Notes under the pieces: model-generated
Seen by the model: the letters and a program-made list of their open reading frames with translations, nothing else
What the model was told of the DNA's origin: nothing
Databases searched by the model: none
Shown here: positions 41,101 to 53,100 of the stretch, one piece after another
Layout of the letters: every line of letters starts with the position of its first letter
Position numbering within the stretch: position 1 is the stretch's first letter
DNA from: Enoplolaimus lenunculus
Taxonomy: Eukaryota > Nematoda > Enoplea > Enoplida > Thoracostomopsidae
Reading direction: 5' to 3'
Length of the DNA stretch: 64,000 nt
Assembly: GCA_030248215.1 (NCBI GenBank)
Contig: JASANG010004100.1
Location: 62,001 to 126,000 of the forward strand
Made by a program: the position numbers and the translations under genes

Positions 41101-44100
41101 AGGTTGCAGACACAATTTTTTGGTGCAAAAACTTGTGCTTGCAAATTGCAGCTGCGAGTACTCGCTGCCATAACTGGCACGTCTCAATAAGACATTGACC
41201 AAATTTGCGAATAGCGCAACAGTCAATATTGTCCACTGTTTAGTAAATTAGTTTTAATAACATGACTAAAATTTGTCAAATTTAACCAATCACTACAAGG
41301 TTGACGTAAGCCAGGGTCCCCATGTATACAATAGGGAACAAGGTAACCAACAAACCCTAGCTACTAAAGTTTTATACGGCGTCTATTCCTTCTGCACTTA
41401 AGGTGTTGCAGTTTAAACCACGACTACAACCTGAAGCTAAGCTAATTTATGAGTACAGTGTTTCGAGTTGAGAGAATGAACCAACAGAAGTTAAATTTTT
41501 TGGGATGGCTACTTTTCAAAGAACAACTTTGAAAGCCACTATCTATTCTTAGGTAAATACTATATACATGGGCGCCGCTTGAATATTGGATTGAGATGTG
41601 CCATTGAGGTTCAACGTATAATATGTGATAATACAGCTCTATTAAGCAATATTTTTACTCTATATAGATACTGATATAAAAATTACTTGGGAAATCCAAG
41701 GTGGTCCAACATTGCCACCCACCCTGCAAGCAGTAGCATGCGTCCATGACACAATACAACTGAAACCGTCAACTTTTCAGCCATGTAGCCAGCTCACCGA
41801 GCATAGGGAGGCTAAATTGTTTTGGACAAAGGACATACAAAAGGTTCAGATCACTTACAAGTGAGTTTAACCTATTTTAGATGAGCTGAGCCATTTTGGC
41901 CCAATCCCTCGTCTTCTAGCTACATGGTTGGTACCTTTTTTGCTCAAGTATTCTCGAACACACCATAGACCCTGACATTTTTGATTCTTGCATATTGTCG
42001 TACCAGGAAACCGTTTTGGTACATGGAATTGTTGTTCAGTATTACATACGCACGTAATGAGATCTGAAACATTTCTGAATCGTTTCACTCATTGCGCTCT
42101 GCGAACTCGAGCTCTAGGCTATGAGTTAAGCCTAATTTTTCTGTCTGACGACGCACCGCAGTACATGGGACAGTTTGGTACTCAGCGTCTGACTTTTCGT
42201 TCGCTTTGCTCGCGAGGTTTTTTCTTTACTGCTAAACTTGTACTTTTTTGGAAAAAATCACCGTATATAAATTTTTCAAGGAAAACGTAGCTGAAAAAAT
42301 TTGCAAGCTAAAAAATTTACAATACGCACCACCTGCAGCATAGTATTTTTCCAAACTAAAACACTTTTAGGCTGCTCAACCTATAACAAACCACAGTAAA
42401 AACTCTTATGTATCGTATGTGCGGTGGTATTACGACACTTCGTCGCCCGACAACTTATCAACCGGCTTTTGTTAATCCGAAATTTCGTCGTCTCCACAGT
42501 TCGATTACTATGCTTAGGTTTATGCTTAGGCTTACGATTACAATTAGGATTATGCTCAGATTGAGTCACAGGCTTTAGGATACTTTTTGGTGACAAGTTG
42601 TCGGGAGACAAATAGTCGTAGATTCATCTGCGTAGGCCTAAATGTTATCTTAAAGACTACCAATTGAAAATTTTTCCTTTAAATAAGAATTGTGATAGAG
42701 CTCACCAGAGGAATCTTCAGGTTCCTCTATGAAATAGCCTGAAACTGTGACTCCTGCCGTCAGGACGGTAATTAATAGAATACAGGTGTTAACATTATGC
42801 ATACTGGACATTCGTCTGGCATTACCGTCGCAATGAGTTACTGGATTACATGGCTTCAATAAGCCGGACTTTTATAAAAACTTTCAAGCTACTATTACCG
42901 TGATAATTAAATTTAAACTAAAAACACTTAGCCTGATTTGTATTATAAATGGCTATACACTGCAAAAAACGATGAGTCAAATTGACTCTCTCCGAAATAG
43001 GCTTTTCGGGACTACACAAACTGAGTCAAAATTCGACTCCGCCAGAGTCAATTTCGATTCACTAAGTCGCACGTTTGACTCTGGCGGAGTCGAATTTGAC
43101 TTTGTTTGTTTAGTCCTGAAAACCCTATTTCGGAGAAAGTCAATTTGACTCACCGTTTTTTGCAGTGTTGAACCATGGAGTGTACAGTCACAGAAATCCG
43201 TACTAAACTTTTATGAAACAGGATAAATACAGTTTTATTCAACTATATCAAAGGCGTAGCCAGGACTTTAGTTCGGAAGAGTATAATTTCGTGTACCAAA
43301 TTTGTTTGACGTTAGAATCATAATCGTTATCTTTAGGTCTGTTAAAAGTGTATTTCTTGCCATTCCAAGAATTTCAAGATGGGATATGCTCCAACTCATT
43401 GTATAAGGCAGTTAGTGAGTACTGTAGTGGCCCGAATAAGAGGGGGGACTGATATTTATTTGGCCTCTCCATAGGGTACCCTTCTGTTATTCGGTTACGG
43501 ACTTTTATATATTTTTAACCCACGCTCCGCAACCCTTCGTTAGTGATATATCCGGTATTGAAACTATTCGTTGAATTGAACGTTTATTTGTCTTGTGTCA
43601 ATAGCTTGAGCGATAATGCAATGTTTATACTTTGGAATGTACTTTCTAAACTTAAGTCCGCTTTAAAATGTCGAACTCAACCTTATTTAGTCCTGGATTT
43701 ATTTAGGTGCTACAATTATTGATAATTGACATTTATGGGCCCTAATTAGGATTTAGGGACTCTATCCGCTTACGGACTCTAATTAGGGACCCGGGCTCCA
43801 ATTGATTGTGACTCAAAATGGAGACCCCCTCTTATTACCCCCCTCTTATTCGGGTCACTGCAGTACTGTCCGTCTCGTTAAACATTTTTTAAAAAAGTGT
43901 TTGAAAAAACGAAAATTTTCAAACTTACGAATTAAAATTTTAAATTTATCATAAAATTTATATGAAACATTTGGTTTATCATTTTGAGGAGAAAAGAAAA
44001 AGCGTTGTTTTGAAGCGTATATAATAACTATTGTGGGCACTGTTTCTACAGAAATGTTAATATAAGCAAGAATGGATAATCTCAACAAGAGTGTGTAACT

Positions 44101-47100
44101 GGGTACATTCTGTGTATACAAACGAATATATTTAGTGCACATTGCATTTTTGGCCGACGACGTCGCTCATTTAGAAGGTACAGTTGAACAATTCTCTTAA
44201 TTTTACATATTAAAATATATCAATTTGCTACCCTTATACAAAACCGCTGCATATTTACGTTTCAAACGTTTACCACCCTCTCCCCAAATAAAGTGGGAAG
44301 TGCGGTCGGCCAAAAACGCAATGCCTGGTGGTACATTCAATGCCAAAGAATATTTATTAAGTTGCACACTCTTGTCGAGAGTTACTTTTTCATATGCTTA
44401 TGCTCATTTAAGCTTTATTATACGTTATTTGTCGGTTTTGATACTTATTGTTTCACCGTTAACGATGCCTAACTGCCAATTTCGAACCTGAGCAACCGGA
44501 AAATATGCGCTAGGTACAACGTTATAACAGTGTTTCTAACGAGATTTGTGCTAAAATCAGGCCCGTAGCCAGCTCGCCTTGCTAGGGAGGGTTGAAAATC
44601 GTTCAGGATGGGCATTCAAGAGTTTTCAATGAATTACAAGCAAGGTTGAAAACTATCTCGGGGAGACCACAATTTTTCCAGGGGGTGGGCTAAGCGGCCT
44701 CCGCTCGCCCTTGGCGACGGGTCTGGCTAAAAACCACCATGAGAGTTGAAGTATATAAAACGTTTTTTACAGATGGCTGCGCGTTTGAGAGATTTATCGT
44801 ACAGATAAAACAGCCTCATCATAAACAGCAGTGGATTGTTGTTTTTTTTCTCGCGAAAACACTTAACTCTTGATTGCTACTGAACGCGCGTACTGTGGCA
44901 CTGTACGCATTACACACTTTTTTATCATGAAATACATGCATACTCAATTCATTGCCGCACGCCCGTAGCCATGGGGGGCCAGGAATGCGGATCAGCCCCC
45001 TTGAAAAAGTTTGGCCCCTCTAGAAATGTTTTAACCTTGCTTGTAAGTCAACGAAAACTCTTATATGTCCGTCCTGAAGCAATTTTTAGTCATCCTAGCA
45101 AGGTGAGCTGGCTACGGGTATGCATTACCGTCAAATACATAACGCGAGATTTGGTTTCGTTAAGGTATAACTTTAATTGACTGTTTACTAACGAAAGTAC
45201 AGAGCGAAAAACATTTTGGAAACCCGGTAGGTTAACCCAAATTCTGTAAAAGGGCATTTTGTGTTGATTTTCCGACGTCTTGTCCTGATATACCGTCGTT
45301 AAACAATACAGCGTAATTTAAATTTCACAAATTTAAATCGAACTAAAATTTTTAGCCACATAACTAGCAGAACTGCATTGCAAAAAATGGTGAGTCAAAT
45401 TGACTCTTCCCGAAATAGGCTTTTCCGGACTACACAAAATGAGTGAAAATTCGACTCCGCCAGAGTAAAATTCGAAGAACGACTCAAAACCACAGCTTCA
45501 AGGCGCTGTCTTGTAGTAGAAGTAAACTTAAATAAAACCATTGGGCTCATGTTACTTTAAGGAGCGTCCAGGTTTTTGGTGCGCATATAAAAGAGTAGGT
45601 TTAGATTATAGATAACTTTTTTTGCTTACGTTTAGGCTTAGGCTTAGGCTTAGGAGCACATTTTTGCAACGCCTAGGCTTACGCTTATGCGTGGAAATAC
45701 GCTTAATCTACTGTTACGCCCCTAAAAGTAACATTGGCCAAACCTGGTTCAAAAATTGGTCGCATATTTTTATGCACCTAAATAACAACTTAAAGTTGGG
45801 TACAGTATTTTTCCTGCCGCTAACCATACAAGTATATGTGAAGGAACCACCAATAACATCTTTTCAGTAAAATCTGAACAGACGCGAGTCTGCACAAAAA
45901 GCACCAAAAATGGCGATTTTAATTTTGATTTACCTTCTCTGATTAGATAACCTGTTCATTTCAAAATAAGTCGTGAAAAATTTATGAAAATCTTGTTTAC
46001 GTTCTGGGTCTGCTTTCGAACCCAAAGGTTAATATTTGTCAACAATTCGATAATTTGATTTCACTATCTGGTTAATTAACAAAAAAAGTCAATATCGTCC
46101 GAAGGCGGCGCTGAACATTGTACAGAACGAAGTAAAAAACAAGTATATACCTACAAGTACCACGGGAGCTTATATTAAGTTATTTACCTCATAAAATTGT
46201 TTATTAAACATGAACGGATGCAGTTACGCAATAGTTTGCAAAACATTGACAAAAAATATTATTTAAACACTGTGAGTGCATTTTCTCACTCTAACCAATA
46301 ATAATAGATCGCAAAATACACTTGGATCTTTGAAAATAAAGCAAAACAACGCAAAATGTTGTTTTTTTGGCTGGGGATAGATTGATGGTGTACCGCGTTG
46401 CAATATAAAACTTTCTGCCTTTGTACTCTATCTCGCAGTTATAACATAGGATAACGCGAACATAACATTTTTGTACATTGTCTGTTTTGCGCGTTTCTAC
46501 AAACTACAAAATGTTATATATTAACTGCAATACATTGAATATAACACAAAATACATGGTCGCGATGGGCAAGATATTGCAAACTTTTGGGCAAATAAACG
46601 GTTAGAGCGTCCCCAATAGGGGCCCATCCAGGCTTTGCCCTGCTTGGAACGACGTCAAAATCGAAAATTGCCAGTTAAGATTTAGTACTAAAATTGCATT
46701 TGGCTTCTTGCTCGCGATTTTTTTGCTACATACAGCATATCGCGCCTCCCGTATCAAAAATATTTGGATCCGTTACTGTGTTTTTTGGTGTTTTTGAACA
46801 AACTTATTTCTTTCATTTGTTTAGTTTCATCTTTTGCTACGACATACCATAGGGGTTGATTGTTGGCAGGTTGTTATCCTTTGGCGAAATTTCTGTAAAA
46901 ATGGTAAAAAAACGGTCATTTTGTAGGCTTTTCATAGAATAACTTACCGGATATTGAAGGTAAAATATTTATCTCACTCGTGGATTTAATTTTTTACATG
47001 ATCTTATACCTTCCTGAGATAAAACTCCTGGCTACGCCCTTGACAACAGTCAATAGTCTGTCAGACACATATAGAGATACAAGCGTGAGACGTCTAGTGC

Positions 47101-50100
47101 GCAGCAAAGCAAATTTGGATCAGTTCCAGCAAGGTTTCGGCAACATAAAACAGACACAGCAAAACAACTGAACGAGTCACCAAAAGTATGTAAAGCAAAT
47201 GATGAACGCAATCTAAACTGGGACCAAATCCAATTGAACTAATGAATATGGATTTTAAGATTCAAAAGCATCGTATTGAAAAAACTATAATTAAAGAATT
47301 TTAGCAATTTTTTTGCGTATCAAACGTTTGGCCAATGTAAAGAACAGGGGCGGGACAGTATTATAAGCAAATTCCTAAGCCTAAACCAAAGCCTGAGCCT
47401 GTACCGATGAAAAAAATTAGTCTAAAGCTTAAGCTTACTCTATTCTAGTGCCACAGAAAAACGTCGAGTCCCTGATATTTACATGGGCCAAACGTTTAAA
47501 CGACTGAAATATGCAAATTATAGCATATATAAGTATAAATACTAATTTTGTCGGCTCAAGCTATTGGTACTTTATCATGCTGCAACCGTAGCTGAAAAAC
47601 ACCAGGGTCGGAGCCGGAGGTCAATGAAACTTGGAGATCACATTAAACAGTTAAAACGATGTTTAATGTGTTAATTTTAGCAAATATCTGTAATGTTGTA
47701 AAATCGTTTGGTTTTACGCATATTTTTTTATGAATTCTCGTCTATTTTTCCTCAAAATTGTGCCGAAATTTAAAACGAAACGCGCTCAACACATTTTGTA
47801 AAACTATGCAACATTGTACTATCAAACTGGCCGGAAGAACAGCCAAAAATTCTGCTGAAGCCGGTAGTTGATTTTGTACAACAGCCGGACTCGTAGGCGG
47901 ACCTCCAGTTGTACCCTGGTACTTATATACACAAAGTGCTTCGTCGGCAGTCACAACGTGCGATTTTACCTATCTTTTATACGTACATATGTCGTACGTC
48001 AAACAGTCAAACTACTATTCAGACCAATTACTAATTAGCGCAAGCCTGTTCGGCATTCCAGGCAGATATCAGCGAACACCGAATTACTATAGATTTAGAT
48101 ATATATTTTTAAACTATCGTACAATTACACTTAAGACTGTGAACTTTAATAGCAGTGCAGTTTAAGTTAAACTACTATCACATAGAAACGCTTACTGGTA
48201 TGCTCCGGTTAGTAATTGTTGTAAATAGGCAGATTATACTGGAGCAAGTATGCACTGTACTTGCACGATTGCAGTTCCATAGCTTAATAAATACCCTTTT
48301 CGGGCTAATAGCTAACGGTGGTATATAAGATTATTTGTAAACTTTTGGTCCAAATTTGTTATATATATTTTGCTGTCTTTTTTCCGGTTTTAGGAGAAGG
48401 TCAATGGTCAAGTCCATGGTCCACAATTTCGTCGACGCTCCTCGAAGAAGCGTGTGTCATTCGCCATCTTGACATTCAAGGCATTTATCAGTTTCGTGTG
48501 ACAGCGAAAAATGAGTTTGGTTGGGGAAGTCCGTCGCTTGCATCCCGTATCATACAGACTCATCCGAAAGGTATTCAATAGTTCGCTACTTGTGTTGTGG
48601 TCAGTGGCGAATCATGAATTGACCAGACTCTGAGAGTTCGATTTGTGGAGCGGCGCACTTTAAGGGGACTCTGACTACATTTCAAGCATAAAATGTTTCT
48701 TGCAGCAAAAAATGTACATTTACAGGTGACCTTAAAAGTACATTGTTGGATTTGGCCATTATTTAAAGTAAGAAGGACTTTATTTATACTATATACGGTA
48801 GTGACCCGAATAAGAGGGGATTAATAAGAGGAGGGTTCCCATTTTGAGTCCCAATAAGTGGAAGTCCGTATCTCTAATAAGAGTCCGTAGCGAATAGAGT
48901 CTCTAAACCCTAATTAGAGTCCATAAATGTCAATTATCCCTAATTGTAGTGCATAAATGACTCCAGAACCAAATAAAGTTGAGTTTGAAACTTTAAAGCT
49001 TACTTAAGTTTTGAAAGTACATTCCTATAAGTATAACCTTGCATTATCGCTCAAGCTTTTGATACAAGACAAATGAACGTTTAATTCAACGGATAGTTGC
49101 AATACTAGATATATATCAGTAAAAAAGGGCGGCGGAGCGTGGGTTAAAAATAAATACCAGTCCGTAACCGAATAACAGGTTTTACCCTCTGGAGATGCCA
49201 AATAAATATTAGTCCGAAATGTTTAACCCAGATTACGCTAAAATTATACATTTAAAATTGTTATTAAGTTGTAAATGTGTTTCAGGAGCACATAAACTAA
49301 GCGTTGATTTGCTGAAAACCGAATACAATTTCAGCATCGTTAACGTTCCTCAGACCACTGGAATTTCGACTTCGGCGCTGGGTGAAATCCTCGAAGAGGT
49401 ACCGCAGTGATTAGCTAAATAGGCATTTATACATTCCCTGTCACATTGACGTTCAAGCTCAAGTTAGGCTTCGGTTTTAGCAAAAGTCTAAGTAAACTTT
49501 TAACTTTAGGTTTTAAATTTTGGTAAGCCTTTTCTGAAACCTAATCCTATACGGTTTAAAACAAATTTAACACTATTAGAGACTCAGCTCTCAAGCTGCA
49601 TCGAATAATATATTTGTTAAACTTTTTGGCAAAATTTTTTAGGGTGCCGAGGGGGACCTTGGACTTGAAAAAAATCGAATTTTTCAAAAACACAAATTTG
49701 GCCATGAATGATCAAGGTATGCCATGATAAGCATAAATATGCAAAAATTTTCAAAATCCGATCACTTTTGAGCGAACGCGTCCTGGGGCTTAACCGAAAA
49801 GACCCCCAGTCTCCGTGTCTTAAGTAAACAAGCCGTTATAAAATTAATATGGCTCAAATTAGTTGTATCCGCTGGAATTGTAAGAAATTAGGTTCAATTA
49901 CAGTGTGATGAACCGTCTGGTTTCAATGAAGATGACGAAAACGGGCTAGGTTCAGCAGATGAAACAAAAACAACAAATGGTAAAACGTTAATCAATGATC
50001 AAGATCCGGAAACTCGTTATCAACTCGATGCTGAGTTATTTAGGTACGAGAAAACGTCAAACCTGCTCTCATATTTACCCATATTTTCAAATGTAGCGTA

Positions 50101-53100
50101 GCACCTACCACCAGTTGCTGATACGTACTGTAACTTTGGAATTATTTAATATTACGTTTCGTAAGTTGGCAAAGTTCTTCAATTTGGTCCATGATATCGC
50201 CGTACTGTTCGGAATTAACGAAGTCCACTGTGGCAAGTTAATTGTTGGACGAACTATTACTAACTAAGGCACTATTCCCATGACCACTTAAGGAAGCTTT
50301 CAGAAACCCATCTAATAAATAAGACTTGAGACTGCACCACAGTAATATAGACATTGATAGTTTTCTACTTAACCCTTTCTCACATGAATATTTATATTTT
50401 CTATTTCCCCTGAGACCTACTTTTATGCTAGGATTCGAACTCCAGTGACTGGAGTGGGAGGCGTATACCATCACCATTCAGCTATAGGCGCTTGACGCTA
50501 TAGCCCGAGGGGGCTCTCACGTCTTGTGGTGATTTAGTACTATGTATACGTGTTACAATTGTTAAACACGGTGCGATATATATTATTTGACGTATATACA
50601 CTGCGTTGAGTTGCCTATTGGCAACTCAATGTGAGAAGGGGCTAAGTATGGGTTCATACTTAAGTATATGCTTAACAGTCACTTAAAATGTAATTTATTG
50701 TTTTCAAAAGAGTACTCAAATTGAGTAAAATACTTAAGTCACTGACAAAATTTGATATGTAATGTATAGACTCAGAGTTATGGCAATTTAGACTAATTGA
50801 CATTTTACACTTGATACCTTTTAAAAATAAAGTAAACATACCTTCGTTGTTATATAACTGGCTCTGGCTCAACTTTGAATTAATCTGCTTGTGACAAAAA
50901 TAGCCAGAATCTTTGATAGCCTCGAAGGATTGTTTATTTTTCAGAGGAACCTTCAGTTTAATACGTGATGCAATCGATACACAATCAGAGCATGCAATAA
51001 TTTTAGCAACACAATGCGATGCATGCTCTGATTGTGTATCGATTGCATCACGTATTAAACTGAAGGTTCCTCTGAAAAATAAACATACCTTCGTTGTTAT
51101 AAAACTGGCTCTGGCTCAACTTTGAATTAATCTGCTTGTGACAAAAATAACCAGAATCTTTGATAGCCTCGAAGGATTGTTTATTTTTCAGAGGATCATT
51201 CAGTTTAATACGTGATGCAATTGATACACAATCAGAGCATGCATCGCATTGTGTTGCTAAAATTATTGCATGCACGAGTGGTCCACTGGGCAACAATGAT
51301 AACAATGCATCAAAATCGGGTGACGAACGAGCTACAGATTTAGCGGAAATTTCAGAATACGAAGCCCTTCGTGAAACGCAACACGAAAATGTTGTATCCC
51401 TATTGTCCGCGTATCATCGGTATGGGTAGTTTCATTGATTCTTAGCTATTAAAATATTTACTATTTCGAATCATCTTTTAATAGTAGTTTTAGGATTTTG
51501 TATAACATTTTAAAATTATACATACATCGTGTACTTGAAAATCGAAAATTTACACGTTCAACCGTATAGTCGATATAAAGATCAGAGGCGGTACGTTTTT
51601 CTGTGTGACTGCAATAGAGTAAGCCTGAGCTTTAAACTGGTTTCTTAGGATAACAGCTATAAGCTCATTCTTACACTTAGACGTAGGCTTAGGCTTAGGC
51701 TAAGGAAAATGCTTATACTACTGTTACGGCCCTGTTGACCAACCATTTTATCAATTATAGGAACGGTTTTGTATTTTTGTTCCTTGAAAAGCTTCACGAG
51801 ACCGTCCTTTCACGATTGACTTGTTGTGATTATTATACGGAAGAAAATGTGTGCCGCATTGTTAATCAGCTACTCAATGCACTTCAATGGATTCACTTTA
51901 AAGGGTTAGTTATTATTTGTAAATAATGCCAGAGTAGGCTATTAAAGTGGGGCCCCCAAAAATTCGGGGTATGTGACCCTTGCGATGATCAAAATATTTT
52001 TTAAATCTTTGATGTAAATCTTGTTAGGGTCACCCCTCAAATGGGGGTATGAGGGGTGGCAGCTTCGGCCCTGCTCGAGTTAATGAAAAATAAACGCTAA
52101 CCAGTTTTAGAGGTTAGAACTGTCAAATCAAATCTCGCAATTTTACGGTGATAACTACGACTGTGCAATAATGTGGTCGGTAGGCGCCGCTTTCTCTGCT
52201 AAAGTTTTCCGCAAACTCTAATTTTTTGGAGTTTATTTAAAGAGTTAGTGAAATTTTCTCTATTTCCTAACAAGTCTTGTCGCACACAGTTCACTGTCAA
52301 TTCATGGTGTCGGAGTTGAACTGTAGTACAATGTAATTTGTGATTTTTCAGATATATTCACTTGAATGTACGACTGGAAAACGTGATGTTTGTCGCAAAA
52401 CGATGCTGGAATATTAAACTAATCGATACAGGGTTAAGTTGTCAAAATGCGGCGGCAACCAGCGGTGGTGGTACGGACACTGTTCCTGCGAATACAGCAA
52501 TGTATGATGTCACTTTTGCAGGTAAACAACGTTTAGAAGCTTATTTGGTAAATTTTGGAATGCTGGATTTTTAGTGACTCAAAATATCATGCACATATTC
52601 TTTGAACTTTTCCTTATTTCGCAATTTCGTTGTTTTCATTTATCGCTAATACCTAAACTACTGACAATAAGCAATTATACTTTACACTGCAAAAAATGGT
52701 GAGTTCAATTGACTCTTTCCGAAATACGCTCTACGGAACTACACAATCTGAGTCAAATTCGACTCCGCCAGAGCCACAGAGTCAGATGTGACTCAGTTTG
52801 TGTAGTCCCGTGGAGCCTATTTCGGGAGAGTCAATGTGACTCGACATTTTTTGCAGTGTATGCTTATATCGCAATGCGCGCTATGTGCATTCTTTTCTGC
52901 GCAAAGTCACCTGCCCACTCATACACATAATAAAATGCGCAGCCTATTTCGGAGAGAGAGTCAATTTGACTCACCATTTTTTGCAGTGTAGTCAAATTAT
53001 TTTGTCATTTTAACGTAGCCAAGATTTTACAAAGAGGGGTCGCGTTCTACAAAAATATGCAAGCATCATTTGATACTTGAAACTGCTAGGCTACGCAATT

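Larger units (their letters stand above)
38617..48393. other. unc-89 intron, 9.8 kb, splitting the Fn3 domain
   Basis: The longest intron here. Contains the antisense Cys-rich peptide gene, two exon-like open stretches and more than a dozen MITE copies of at least five families. 45740-47329 and 41200-41860 hold no recognised gene. Confidence 0.75.
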
